A stretch of DNA of 64,000 nucleotides from Plectrocnemia conspersa (Eukaryota > Arthropoda > Insecta > Trichoptera > Polycentropodidae). Below, piece after piece: positions 32,541 through 45,269 of the stretch (within the stretch, counting starts at the first letter, position 1; every line of letters begins with the position of its first letter). The notes beneath the pieces were generated by a model. The model was given only the letters and a program-made list of their open reading frames with translations. It had not been told where the DNA came from and made no database searches. The translations under genes were made by a program, and so were the position numbers. The stretch covers positions 62,001 to 126,000 of the forward strand of contig VTFK01000595.1 in NCBI GenBank assembly GCA_009617715.1, written 5' to 3'.

Positions 32541-34980
32541 AAATATGTATTATTTATTGGTAAAAAAAAGTTTACTGATAAACTATTTTCACTTGCTCTT
32601 TCAAAATGTATCACTCGAAGACGGCTATAAGTTGTTGTATAAACCGCCAGTAAAAACACGCTTACCGCTTACTATATGCGAGATATATAATGTACGACAG
32701 GTAAGTGTTAATTTATACATAGGTAGATTTGTTTATATCGAAACTTAATTTATGTCATGCTTTGGGAGGCTTTATATAACAGTTCAAGTATTTATTATAT
32801 TGTGATATATTATTAAATGATTATTAGCATTCTATCATATACAAAAATATACCAGATTTTTGACCTAACCAATAATAAACCATGTATGTGAAAGTAATTA
32901 AATTTAACAGTCGACTGAACCGAAATTTACTTTTTTACCATGCATCAGTTTGTTGTTCTTTCAAGGTGTCTTGATTGTTACGAGTCAAATTTATTAGTTT
33001 TTTAATTTAAGGTTACCAGGATATATGTTTTGTATTTATATACATACACATACACAATGTCGTGCGAGGGAATGAAGAAAATGGCAGCGGCCCCGGGCGC
33101 CTAATCACGGGGCGCCAAAATCAACATTACAAATATGAACTTTAAATATAATTTTTAAATAAATGTAACAAATTCGAAAAAATAAAGAAATAAAAATATT
33201 AATGCCAATCATAAACGTCATTTTTTATTGTGCTGAAAATAATTTGACGTTATGTGGCTTGGTAAATGATATTGACAGTAAAGCTTTCAACAATTAATAC
33301 AATAGTTAATTACATAGAAATAAACTATGTTGAAGCCGTAAAACATTCAAGAAGAAATATAAATTACTTAGAATAAGATTCAAAAAGAAAGCTTCATATT
33401 CAAATTTAATTTACTTTTTCTTTAAAATTTAATTATATCAAAAATTTACAAAAATTTGAATAATAATATAATAATATGATAATATAATACAATGCTTGAA
33501 ACAAAACTATATTTTCTTTATAAACTTTGTCTATTTACCACCGCAGTTTACATTTAGTATATCAGGTCTGATTTTTTTATAATACTTAAAATGTTTTTCA
33601 ACAAAATAATTAAATATTATTTCCTCTGTGGTAATATAATATTATCTACATATTTTCTTTGAAAGCTTTGTATCACGCTGGACTTTTATAGCCGCATTAT
33701 TATATGCACACAGAATACATTTTTCAAACACAATATTGTACTTTTATTCTCAATAAATATATATTATTTTTATATGTGCTATATAAATAATCGTTAGTGA
33801 GAATAAAGTGACGTTTTTGCTTGTATTATATTTTTTGCTTGTATAATATTTCAATGAGTAAATAACGAAATTAGTAAATTTAATTGATATATTTTATTGC
33901 CAACGTAGTAACATTGTATTATAACAATTTTAATGGAAAATATATGTAAAAGGCAACGATCGGATGTACTATTAATATTTTCAAAATTGCACTGTACATT
34001 ATTCTTTTTTATTTTCATGTATTGGGGATTATGTCATCTTTTTCGAACACCAACAAAAAAAGTTTAGTTTTAATAATATATTTGTTCACTTTACTTCTTC
34101 GATAATAAGAACTAGCAGCATTATCATTATTACTAATATTTGTAGTTAATGACAATAAGGACCTGAATAAATAAAGCTATAAAATAAACTGAAGGTTGAA
34201 AAAATAAATTTAAAGTAGAGCATAAGAGCGTAAAATGAAAGTTAATAGTTATTAATCAGATAATAATTAAAACATTATTTTTAATGCATTTTCATTTACA
34301 TTTAGTATAAAAATTATAATACGTATTTTAATGATGATTAATTATTAAAATGCACCAAGAACTTTTAGTTATCAATTTAAAAATATATAAAATTATTATT
34401 AAAAAAAAAAAATGAAATACAATAATACATCGTTTTACACCAATCGTAGTACTACTGGTCCTACACAAAACATGATCGATGGTACTTGGATAAAGGTTCT
34501 CACAGACCGACGAAGTACTAAGCAGCGGTAGCGCTAATATTACCGCTTAGGTATACGTGGCTTAATGTTCTCATAAAGTTTTCATTGTAGATCGATAAAG
34601 AGTATGTTGTCATGGTCACGAATTAGTTTGTACTGTGAGTATTGTAAGGCTTTGGTGTAAATCAGGCATGTAAAAAATATTAATTAATTAATTTGATATG
34701 AAAAAAATTAGTTAAATTTTGAATTCAAGTAATTCAAAATATGACAGCACTAATTTTGTGATTAGTAATGGCACCAGTCCAAGTATGGAAACATAATGTA
34801 GTCTGCTCATGCCTCGATTCCTGTCAGTCATTGAACGTCACACAGACCTACACCATTATATCGGAGCGTGATGGCTATGATGTCACAAAAATTTAAAAGT
34901 ATCGAATTTATAGATTTTTTTTAAAATTTTCATGAAATAAAATATATAAATGCGCCGAGTATAACGATTAAATATCCGGA
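32541..34980. other. Gene-free AT-rich stretch
   Basis: Only a GGCAGCGGCCCCGGGCGCC block at about 33085 stands out; it is probably a repeat terminus related to 28127-28186. No gene supported. Confidence 0.35.
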
Positions 34981-34983
34981 TTT

Positions 34984-35013
34984 GGCCCGCGGGCCGTAGT
35001 TTGCCGACCCCTG
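34984..35013 (-). mobile_element. Solitary hAT-type terminus
   Basis: GGCCCGCGGGCCGTAGTTTGCCGACCCCTG is the typical inverted end CAGGGGTCGGCAAACTACGG of hAT MITEs (30 bp in all). The opposite end was not found within 500 bp. Weaker relatives are at about 18333 and 51131. Confidence 0.5.
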
Positions 35014-35796
35014 CTTTAAGGCAAAAATTAAATTATTACAAAACTGTTTGCTAATATTTTTGGGGTCGAAGGGCGTGACTTTGCACTCAAATAGTATTGC
35101 ACTCACAGTATCGTATCGGAATGCGGTTCTTGAAAGTCAAAAAGTCTATGCTGGTGTTGGTGGAATAATTAGAGTTGTCGCCGTGATGTTTTGTGCTCAC
35201 GTCTGTCCGAGTCTTAACTTTTGTAACAAAGATGGTATTTTTGTATTGTGGGAGATTTCTCTTTTGTTGTTCAAGCGGACGTTATGGTGTTCTTTCAATT
35301 TGTGACTAATGGCGCAGCTGATTGTAGCCCACCGCATATTATTATTGAAAATGTTGGCAATAAGTTTTTTCTATAAATTTTCTACACAGCATTGATTTAC
35401 TAATTAAATTTATACATTTCAAGATGGTATGCCAAGTTACTATGATTTTTTGATTTTTGTAATATAATAATTTGATTTTTTAATGATTTTATATATTCAA
35501 TATGACCTTAATAACGTGTTTTACAAATTTGTTATGAAGTTAATTTTGTGAATACACATTAATGACGAGGCTAAAAATATGTCTCAGCAGTCATATTTAG
35601 ACAGTTAGGATTTTTTAGCATTACTATTATAAAAAAATTCAATGAAATATTATTTATTTGTATTAGTTTTTTATGATTTTTAAAAATTAAAGATTTTTTA
35701 GCCGCATTGCCTTTGATTCGATCGTATGATTAATATTTTTTCTGAAGGCGACGCTGCTAGAAAATCTACGTTGACTAAGATATGATCAAGACATTA

Positions 35797-35832
35797 ATGA
35801 TGACCCAAACATCATAGATCGAAACGTCGTCA
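35797..35832 (+). repeat. GATGACCC..GAAACGTCG motif, copy A
   Basis: GATGACCC, then a small hairpin (ATC-ATA-GAT), then CGAAACGTCG. Copies B (43770-43822) and C (56640-56710) have the same frame with different hairpin bases. Confidence 0.45.
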
Positions 35833-35883
35833 TCAAAAAATATCAGAGAGAGAAAAGGTGCGATACACAAGTCCTCCCATCTC

Positions 35884-36129
35884 TCAAACATATGCATCTT
35901 GTTGCGAGAAATACAAACAATGATACACGTTAAAAATACTGAATAATGTTTTAAATATGTATTTGTATGTTTGCAAACCAATAAAGTGGGCAAGCCTACG
36001 AGCGTTTTCTTTTCTCATAATTTCGCCTAAATCAAATTGCGTGCGTCCCTTTGGAAGGGAAGGAAAGGAAAAATTGTCGTTTGTGGCCCCTTCGGGAACA
36101 GCTGCAACGTCAGACCCATTTGCCGCCAT
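35884..36129 (-). CDS. Short open frame, possible exon or small protein
   Basis: 81 codons with an ATG in good context (AAGATGGCG). The first 51 residues (MAANGSDVAAVPEGATNDNF.., then SLPKGRTQFDLGEIMRKENA) look protein-like: mixed composition and coding GC well above the flanks. The last 30 residues turn hydrophobic and AT-driven, so the true exon may end near 35975. A GTAAG just upstream of the ATG could be a splice donor instead. I do not recognise the family. It may be an isolated exon, a TE ORF start or a chance ORF. Confidence 0.25.
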   Translation of the reverse strand: MAANGSDVAAVPEGATNDNFSFPSLPKGRTQFDLGEIMRKENARRLAHFIGLQTYKYIFKTLFSIFNVYHCLYFSQQDAYV

Positions 36130-36984
36130 CTTACTTGTACATCTTTAAGTCCCTTGCGTGACATTTAAAAAGTGGCGTGTATGTATGTACCGAGCCATTT
36201 TTTTATACTCGACTTTCACTAATGTCTTGTACACAACCTACAGTAAAAATAATACACACATCGCAATAAACGATAAATTAATAAACAAATTTTTGGCAAA
36301 AACCACTTTTAAAATTCCTGCCCTTACGTTATTTATATGCTACGTAAATTACAATTAATTTCAATATCGATTAATCTATTCTTCACAATTGTACATTTAT
36401 CACAATTTTTTTGCGAAAAAAGCTTTTTTTTACCTTGTGCCTTTACAAAAATCGAAATAGACAAATATAACTTTGTATACTTTACGTTCACGATCGGTAG
36501 ATAACAATTATCGATGAAAGTTACGAGAGCGTTTGCTCGTTATTACAAGTAAATGTAGAAATGTATGAAACTCTTTAATGTATCATTTTCAATTACTAAT
36601 ATAATTACAGCATACAAGTATTTAAACGTGTGTGTGTGTGTGTATGAGTATCAAACAAACAAAAACAATTAACTGTAAACGACACTTATGCGTTAATTAT
36701 TAGCAAGAATAAACGGTGCTTATTTTGTAAGGTATCAAGCATATAATATTAGAAACAGCACATTGTTTAATTATGGTGTTATGAAAACCTGCCAATTCAT
36801 CACAAAACGCATTCATCACAAAACAAAAAAACCATCGCAGATTATTGTTATACACTTGCTACATGTTAACCAGAGCTATATGTAAGGCACAGGTGGACAA
36901 CCTACTGACTCAGCCCGTCGGACAAAATTATCCGACCCGCTGTCCCCAAACGATATATTATATTAAGTCTTTTCTTTAACTAAA

Positions 36985-37380
36985 ATGTCAGTTTTATCAA
37001 ATGTGCGTAAAGATTTGCTCCTGTTCGAGCAAACAAGTGTCAATGCTTTATTTTATTACAAAATGTCGCGTTACGTGGTTAAACTGTTTATAAATAAAAT
37101 ACCTAAAATTCTGCACCACGGTTTAATGAGCATAGTCTTAAAGCAGTATTTATTAACGATTTTATTAATCATTTTTTTTTTATTTAAGAAATTACATTTA
37201 GTGCAACATAATTTATTTATTGAAAAATACATATATACAAATATAATATTTAGTTTAAGCAACATCGCAATTTTAATGACTAGTTTGTTGATTATTCATA
37301 AAAATCTTATTTTTCGTGTGTATGCATTTCTGTACAAAAATTATGAAAATTCGATTTTGTGTAAAATCGAATTTTCATAA
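36985..37380 (+). other. 131-codon hydrophobic ORF, doubtful
   Basis: It starts with ATG and is open to 37380, but its composition (Leu, Ile, Phe, Lys, Asn) follows from AT-rich DNA, and its end runs into the hairpin at 37319-37402. No homology recognised. Probably not a gene. Confidence 0.12.
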
Positions 37381-37402
37381 TTTTTGCACAGAAATGCATA
37401 CA
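37319..37402. repeat. 40-bp-arm hairpin
   Basis: Arms 37319-37358 and 37363-37402 are complementary with one mismatch (GTAC against GCAC) around a 4-base loop. The outer part reads TGTATGCATTTCTG. Such near-perfect arms with a tiny loop suggest a recent foldback event or a snap-back repair product. Confidence 0.85.
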
Positions 37403-38363
37403 AGGAAATAGAAAATTCGGTTGGATTTAACAATACTGATCTATTTTAACAAATTTACTGAGGTATAATTTATTGATAGTTGATAGTTTAAAATATTACT
37501 TTTATTTTTTAATATTTAATTGTTTTTGAGACTGAAACTATACATAACGGTATAAGCAAAACACTAATAATATATTAATTTTATTTATGTAAGCTAATAC
37601 ATTTAAATGTATATTATGTAAGGTTAGTAAATGCTTATAGCATAATATATTTACATTAAAACAATGTATTAATTAATAAAACTGAATAACGAACTTTACC
37701 ATAGAAGCTGTAGGTGTAAGTATATAGTTTCCCGTGCAATGTCCAAAACTTTAGGACCAAGTCCTGTACAAAATGAGCAATGTTAAAAGCTTGGAATTTA
37801 CCTGGGGTTGACCTAGAAATATACGAGATAAATAAATAATTACTTTTACTAAAACAGTAATTATAACAGTATATTTTTTTAAACGGTTAAACATAAATTT
37901 GAAGAATGTCAATAGTTATTACAAAAATCAGACAATAAAAAAATCTATTCAAAGATATTCTATTTATTAGTAAGTTTCACAACATCGAATATATGTTACT
38001 TTATAATAATAGTGGTAAATTTTTTTTATTATCAGTACAAATGCTTCTAAAGCTTATATTGTATAAATATTAATAAATGCAAAAGGCATTATAAATTTAA
38101 TAAATAAAAACTGGAATTTACTTTTTCCCTAGATGTTAAAATAATGAAATTCTTTTTATCAATTTTTTTTACTAATATCATGTAATTTACTGTTAAACAT
38201 CTATTCAAGAAGATACGAGTATACTCATTGCATTGCAGTTACGGAATGAATTTGTAAGTAAATTTTTAATTACACAAAATATATGGAAAAAATGTGCATA
38301 GGAATATTATACAGATAGAAAAATGTAATAAAAGTATTTATTTTAATTTTATTTAAACATATA

Positions 38364-39563
38364 CAGGCAGTTCTCGAGTTACGACCACTCGGAGTTACGA
38401 CGAAAAAAAAGCTGTAAAAAATTTTTTTTTTATGTCATATACATAATTTCAAGACTATTTTGATAACTGTTTCATTCCAGAAGTAAAGAAAAACTGTGAT
38501 GAAAACGACATAGCATTTAAAATTTTATTGATTCTTGACATTCTCCAGGCCATCCTCCACACTTAGGGGAATCACATCCAAGTATAAAAATGGTTTATTT
38601 ACCTCCAAACACCACCAGCATTCTACAGCCGATGGATCAAGGGGGTACTGCTAACTTCAAAGCCCATTATTTAAGAATCACTTTTGCCCAAGCAATTGCA
38701 GGAACAGACAAACATCAGACATTGAGAGAATTTTGGAAAAATTACAACATCTTTCATGCAATAAACAATATCTCAAAAGGATGGTCCAAAGTAACGACGA
38801 ATTGTATTAACGGCATATAGAACAAACTCTTAAAAAGATATAATGACAATATGTATTTTAATAAAGAAGGGGAAATAGATGAGGTGGCAAATATTATTGT
38901 AAAATGTGCTCAACAACTTAATCTGGAAGTTGATAATGAAGATGCAATTCATCTTTTGGAAAATGATGTTGAGGAACTTACAAACCAAGATTTGATTGAA
39001 ATTGAGGAAAAACGAGTTGTAGAAAAAAATGTAATGGAGCTAAAAGAATTAGATGAACTCGAAGAACCACTAAAAAAATTTGTGTTAAAAGTCATGGCTG
39101 CAGCTTTTAGCCAAATCAATGATGCTATTAAAAAATTTGAAAATATGGACAAAGACATCGATAGATCTTCGACGGTACACGGCCTTATTCAGCAAGCACT
39201 TGCGTGTTATTATGAAATTTATAGAGAAAAGAAACAACAAACTGTACAAACAAACCTGGACGTTTTTTTAAGAAAAACAAGCACTATCACTGCACTCGCT
39301 GAAAAATCTCAAGAATTAACAATGGATATCAGTAGCACAGATGATAAAAATACTCTAGATCAATTTTTATAAATAAATTATTTATGTAGATATTTGCTAA
39401 AAAGTATTTAGTTAACAACTTGAAGTCAGCAATAAAAGTGGTTACTATATTTCGCATGTATGCATTGTTTTTAATTATTTTTGTATGATTTTCGACTTAC
39501 GACCTTTTCGAGTTACGACTAAGGTGGTGGAACGGAACCCCGTCGTAACTCGAGAACTGACTG
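38364..39563 (+). mobile_element. Tigger (pogo-type) element 1, 1200 bp, internally deleted
   Basis: Ends are CAGGCAGTTCTCGAGTTACG and, inverted, CAGTCAGTTCTCGAGTTACG, flanked by TA (38362-38363 and 39564-39565), the usual target duplication of Tc1/mariner-pogo elements. The inside keeps only the C-terminal half of the transposase. The N-terminal DNA-binding region and first catalytic Asp are deleted, so the copy is non-autonomous. Confidence 0.9.
38527..39375 (+). pseudogene. Tigger transposase C-terminal half (element 1)
   Basis: One frame runs from the second catalytic block (I-D-S-stop-H-S-P-G-H-P-P-H-L-G-E, about 38527) through MVYLPPNTTSILQPMDQG (38590; the Asp of PMDQG fits the third acidic residue of the DDD triad) to FWKNYNIFHAINNI and a coiled, Glu-rich tail ending at 39372. 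It is broken by TGA at 38536-38538 and TAG at 38818-38820 (the latter in place of the usual Trp in G-I-W-N). Both stops recur in element 2. Confidence 0.85.
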
Positions 39564-39639
39564 TATTCCAAGATAATTTATTATTAATTTAAGTATAAAT
39601 AGGAATTAGATGGAATACAACTTTCAATTTCTGGAATTT

Positions 39640-40250
39640 CAGGTATTTCAGGAAATGTCGGGTATCAGAATTCCTATTATAGGCCTTCGATCGATAGCCG
39701 GTTATTCATTCACATGTCACTAACAAGCTACTTTCGAAACAAGTTGCTACTATTTTCATTACTCTCGAAATCAATCCTTGCGTTGTTTCGGGGTAGGTGT
39801 TAAAAAGCCACCGAGCGGAGAGGCCATCGATCCCCGTCCCGGGACCGTTCATCAATTCAGGTCGGCAACAATGGTCGGTGTCACATTATTCGAGTCGGTG
39901 TAAAATTACGGCGTCAGACTTGAAATATCAAACAGTGTCAGCGGTATGTAATTTATACCCTGTAAGCTGTTGGCTCACCGGTGCGCCAGCCAGCCAGCCA
40001 GTCCCCCTCCACAGCTTGCCTTATGAATATTCAAGTTTGTTCCCTCACACGTGGAATTCGGCGCTAAAGTCAGCATTTTTGCATACAATGCCATGCCTGC
40101 CGCAACGAGAGAAACGAGTGGAGTTGATTTTTTTATGTAGATACACGGGGTGTGGAAGTTCGCGCTTTGTGCGCCTGAAAATATGCGACAGTGCGCCAAA
40201 TCTACAAAATACGGAATATAAATACTCTAGGGTGGATATCTAGTTAAGGG
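39640..40250. promoter_or_regulatory. GC-richer noncoding block, possible cis-regulatory DNA
   Basis: The block between the two Tigger copies is much less AT-rich than its flanks and contains CAGCCAGCCAGCCAG, GTCCCGGGACC and CACACGTGG. The long plus-strand frame (39797-40243) has no ATG near its start (it begins with GTG), and the minus-strand frame shows no family motif, so a protein is unlikely. Regulatory function is inference. Confidence 0.3.
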
Positions 40251-40675
40251 CCTAATATGTAAATTGTCATCATTGTCATTACAAGTTATATTCTTAAAAT
40301 AGAGTCACTGTTGCAAAACAGACGCGGTGTAAAATTTGTCTAAAAAATGTTTGTTTGCAAAAATACATTACGTATTTTATATATATATATATATACATAT
40401 ATATGTACATAGAAATATGATAATCAAAATCGTTCGTGCGGTTTTTGTTAGAGTTCAAACCAATAAGCTATAACAATTTTACGAAACTTATCAAGTGCTT
40501 ATATTATATTTAGCATAGAATACAGATAAATGAACGTTAATTAAAGTAATCAATATGTCATTTTACACCCTTTAATTATGACTATAATAAATATAATTAA
40601 AGCATGTTCGCTTTTTAAGCTTAAACTCAGATGAAATGCTGAAGTAAAGAGGCATGTAATATATATATATATATA

Positions 40676-41892
40676 CAGTCAGTTCTCGAGCTACGACGGG
40701 GTTCTGTTCCACCACCTTGGTCGTAACTCGAAAAGGTCGTAAGTCGAAAATCATACAAAAAATAATTAAAAACAATGCATACATGCGAAATACAAAAACC
40801 ACTTTTATTGCTGACTTCAAGTTGTTAACTAAATACTTTTTAGCAAATATCTACATAAATAATTTATTTATAAAAATTGATCTAGAGTATTTTTATCATC
40901 TGTGCTACTGATATCCATTGTTAATTCTTGAGATTTTTCAGCGAGTGCAGTGATAGTGCTTGTTTTTCTTAAAAAAACGTCCAGGTTTGTTTGTACAGTT
41001 TGTTGTTTCTTTTCTCTATAAATTTCATAATAGCACGCAAGTGCTTGCTGAATAAGGCCGTGTACCCTCGAAGATCTATCGATGTCTTTGTCCATATTTT
41101 CAAATTTTTTAATAGCATCATTGATTTGGCTAAAAGCTGCAGCCATGACTTTTAACACAATTTTTTTTAGTGGTTCTTCGAGTTCATCTAATTCTTTTAG
41201 CTCCATTACATTTTTTTCTGCAACTCGTTGTTCCTCAATCTCAATCAAATCTTGGTTTGTAAGTTCCTCAACATCATTTTCCAAAAGATGAATTGCATAT
41301 TCATTATCAACTTCCAGATTAAGTTGTTGAGCACATTTTACAATAATATTTGCCACCTCATCTATTTCCCCTTCTTTATTAAAATACATATTGTCATTAT
41401 ATCTTTTTAAGAGTTTGTTCTATATGCCGTTAATACAATTCGTCGTTACTTTGGACCATCCTTTTGAGATATTGTTTATTGCATGAAAGATGTTGTAATT
41501 TTTCCAAAATTCTCTCAATGTCTGATGTTTGTCTGTTCCTGCAATTGCTTGGGCAAAAGTGATTCTTAAATAATGGGCTTTGAAGTTAGCAATACCCCCT
41601 TGATCCATCGGCTGTAGAATGCTGGTGATGTTTTGAGGTAAATAAACCACTTTTATATTTGGATGTGATTCCCCTAAGTGTGGAGGATGGCCTGGAAAAT
41701 GTCAAGAATCAATAAAATTTTAAAGGCTATGTCGTTTTCATCACAGTTCTTCCTTACTTCTGGAATGAAACAGTTATCAAACCAGTCTTGAAATGATGTA
41801 TATGACATAAAAAAATATTTTTTTACAACTTTTTTTTCGTCGTAACTCCGAATGGTCGTAAGTCGAGGTGGTCGTAACTTGAGAACTGCCTG
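40676..41892 (-). mobile_element. Tigger (pogo-type) element 2, 1217 bp, inverted relative to element 1
   Basis: Ends are CAGTCAGTTCTCGAGCTACG and, inverted, CAGGCAGTTCTCAAGTTACG, flanked by TA on both sides. It has the same internal deletion as element 1 and is nearly identical through the coding remnant. The flanks differ from those of element 1, so both are independent insertions rather than one segmental duplication. Confidence 0.9.
40868..41715 (-). pseudogene. Tigger transposase C-terminal half (element 2)
   Basis: The minus-strand frame reads MVYLPQNITSILQPMDQG from 41650 and continues to 40868. The same in-frame TAG and upstream TGA as in element 1 interrupt it. Over the 173-residue tail it differs from element 1 at only a handful of residues (for example D/Y, K/Q, V/A, F/I, T/R). 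Confidence 0.85.
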
Positions 41893-44800
41893 TATATGAA
41901 TTTGAAGAAGATATGCTAAAGAACAAACTGCATAAAGCTCATTTATAGTGGTGCACTATTCCGTTATATACAATTAAATGTATATCTGTTTTTATACAAA
42001 TCTGATTAAAATTATACCTTTAAGCATTAAAAATTATGGTGTTTACATAAAATATATGTGCACCATCCTATATATTTTTTTCAACCTCTCATAGTTATCA
42101 CCGAAAGCAGTTCGTTGAAAAGCTGGATAGCTCAGAAAAGTTTCTTCTCGAGAGTAAGATAGTTTCAATCAATTCGGTATTTTATTAGTCTGAAATTTAG
42201 ACTGTAAATACCCATTAGTAATTCATATCGCACAATAAGCAATAATATTTTAAATTGATCTTTTTAATTTATTTTACAAATTGAACCTAGTTTCAGATAT
42301 TGTGCCAGATAAACGGTTCGATCCGCGATGAAGTTCGTGACGTAGTGGTGGTTTCAGGCAAAACTTAGTGGATGCCGACAATAACACGCCTCTAATCTGC
42401 AAATCGAGGAAGTAATTGAGGCGTCATTCACACAACGTTTCGACACTTCGTGCACGCTTCGCCTTAATCGAATTTGATGTAAAGTATGGCGCGGGGTTTA
42501 AATACTGCATCGAGCTCTGCGCTATATACAGGAGAAACACCTACTACCGCACGCTACAAATAGTTTGTATATCTATCATATATTTGTTTAGCATCAGCGG
42601 ATATTAATTATTAACAATAAACGAATTTTTGCAATGATAAAAAATATGAACCACTCGAATTCTAAAACTTGATTTTGAAACAAACTATGCTTTTAAGTAA
42701 TCGAGATCATAATCTTAAGCAATCGTAAACTAAAGTAATTTGTTTGTGATTGTTTAAATAACACTAGACTCATAATAATAGAAAATATTATTTATATAAA
42801 AATAAACGGAGATTTTTGATAACGATTAAATCATCTGCAATTAGTCCATTGAAATAAAAAAAAAAACGCGCAGAAATCTTTGCTCTTCTCCTCTAACACA
42901 ATCATATAAACGTCAGAAAATTGCTTAAGCTTGACCTCAGAACTTCTGCAGCCGGCTGGAAGTTTTGCGAGGCTTGGGAAAAATGCCTAAATCCCGAAAT
43001 TTTAATCGATCCTGTTCGGTTACTAAATTGAAAAATATAAAATTTGGAATCTAACTATCGGAAGATTCTACAATATGATAAGTGTCAAGGTTAAAATGTA
43101 AAAATAATATGAATAAGCGTTTAATAAATATACATTTATTATTATTATTAGTACATGTTTTATTAGAAATAAAATAAAATATGATACTCGGTACGTTACA
43201 TTAACTTTAACACGTTGAGCTATCCGCGAAGACATCTTGTTTTTGTTTCTCGTTGTTGTTCGGCTAAGAGTGTGAAATTCAAACGGAAAACTAAACACAA
43301 TGGAACGAGAAACCACTGTAATAAATCTCACAAGAAATTGCACTTTATATGTCAAACTGACAATACAGAGCGATATCCATTATTGTTGTGTGCAAAGACG
43401 GTACAAGTTGAACGGGTTAAAACTAGATATAGACAAGCATTTAAATATTGGATAAGCATATAAAAAAATGTTCTTAGGATTATTTATTGACAAATGATGT
43501 AAGGTTTTAAGATACTATTTTTATTATGAGCGAAAGCGCATTGTAAATATATGCTACAAGTGTTCCCCAATTTGTAAGTGGATTTATGTATTATCGGTAT
43601 TTTTTTTGTGTCCAATAATTTATATAATTATAAATGGCAAATCATTCATTTGAAATATTTTATTCTTACAGTTGCACCATTAAATATTATTAACTATTTT
43701 TTTTACCAAGTTGGATTGTCTTCATTGTATGAAATTTATTTGGCATTAGAGCATGAAATAAGGTAAAGAGTACGCCAATGACGATGACCCCAACATCGGA
43801 TGTCGAAACGTCGGCATTAGCGTGTTGAATCCCGTAACAAATTTAGACAATATATATACATATAAATATATAAACATTCGTTCCAATTAAATTAATTTTA
43901 ACAAGTAGTCCGTCATCATCAGGGCTTCCAATGCTTAAATGAACCGTTCATTAGTACATAGGCATATCAGGTTCAAAACAAGAGGCAACGCATTTTCTTC
44001 ATGTTTCATATGGAGTTGATATGTTTGAAGTTTTTACATATTCGGCGAAATATGCTGTTTTCGTAGCTTTATAATATAGACATTTTAATTTTTAATTTTA
44101 TTATTTAATTATAAATTGATAACTACCCTATGTCTACGACCGGTAGTGTATTGATGATTTATTTATAAATTAATAGATGCCATACCTGTAGATATATGTA
44201 TACCCGCCATTTAAAAAATCAAGCGCACTCTGAAAAGTTGCAAAAGTTCGAATCCGAAGCGCTTATCCGACAAAGTTAAATTGAATAGATACCGGCGTGT
44301 AGCCTCGCTTTTCCGATGGAATGAAATTAGAAGGCAAGTCGGACAGTTTCTGAATGGTACCGAGTCTCTATCGCTAATTCAGTCAAAGTTTAGTTGGAGC
44401 CAAAAAACGCCATTCTGCTCGTCGTATTCTTGCCTTCCGTTCGTTGGTTCAAAGTCTTGCGAATCTTGACATTGACTTATACCCCTGAAAACAGCTAGCA
44501 TCCCTCGCCCACCGTGAAAACCACTTTCGGTTATTCCCGAAGTTTTGTTCGTCGAAGTAATCATTTCGAACCATTGATGCCTTGATTTTGTTCTCGGCCA
44601 TGGGCCGGAACGATATTGGCGTCACGCTGGAGACCTGCTCAGATTTTGTATTACATCGCAATATTAGACGAGTGTCTAATGGTAAACGGATTTTTGAGCT
44701 TCATTGTTTAGCCGGTCTCAACCTTGAAGCATCATTGTAAATAATAGATCGATCAAAATATAGCAGGGGGATCGAATCTTTTGCTTTTATTAGGCCACGT

Positions 44801-45269
44801 TGAATTAATAAAAATCATTTTGGGCTGTAAAATATAAAACAGCTTTTAATATTTTGCATTATAAAATATAAAAAATAAGGCAATTAAACTAGTAAGATAT
44901 TTAATCATGTTTCGTAAGAATAATCTATTGCTATAAATTTAAACTGGTGCCTCTTCCCAGAAGACTCGCAGAAATTTTAAAGAGGGTCTGAGGTCTTCTT
45001 ATAAAATTCGGTAATTCAACCATCCAGTTTTATTGATGAGCTTTATAGACACGCCATAAAAATAATTTTATTTATCACTCAGATGGAATCTATGTTAGTG
45101 ATATTTGGACTGACCGTTTGTACGATATCTAATATCATTATGTTAACTTTCCTTTTTTATATTGTGGTGTTAATTATAAAAAATTGACGTAATTTTGTCT
45201 TAAATAACTATACAGCACAAGAACGTTGTTAAGTGAGTGACGTGACCATTCCTTATGCTTATATTATAG
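41893..45269. other. Gene-free stretch with GC-richer patches
   Basis: Patches at 42300-42560, 43200-43460 and 44230-44720 are less AT-rich and lack convincing ORFs. The last includes GTTCGAATCC (about 44246), a tRNA B-box-like motif without a full cloverleaf. The ORFs at 43215-43463 and 44281-44661 have no motif I recognise. These blocks might be regulatory or old repeat DNA. Confidence 0.3.
43770..43822 (+). repeat. GATGACCCC..GAAACGTCGG motif, copy B
   Basis: GACGATGACCCCA, hairpin ACAT-CGG-ATGT, then CGAAACGTCGGC. See copies A (35797) and C (56640). Confidence 0.5.

Noticed and set aside
34650..35013. Complete hAT MITE between 34659 and 35013
   Set aside because: The proposed left end shares only CAGG with the right terminus, and flanking octamers do not match, so only the right terminus is reported.
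38949..39158. Ser/Phe-rich ORF antisense to the Tigger remnant (and its twin at 41082-41291)
   Set aside because: Antisense image of the Glu-rich and Lys-rich transposase tail, repeated in both copies for the same reason.
39797..40243. 148-codon open frame on the plus strand in a GC-richer block
   Set aside because: It opens with GTG, not ATG, and shows no family motif. GC-richer DNA has longer open frames by chance, and the block is better described as noncoding.
44240..44265. tRNA-like B box GTTCGAATCC
   Set aside because: No A box at proper spacing and no cloverleaf or full acceptor stem. At most an old tRNA-derived SINE trace.
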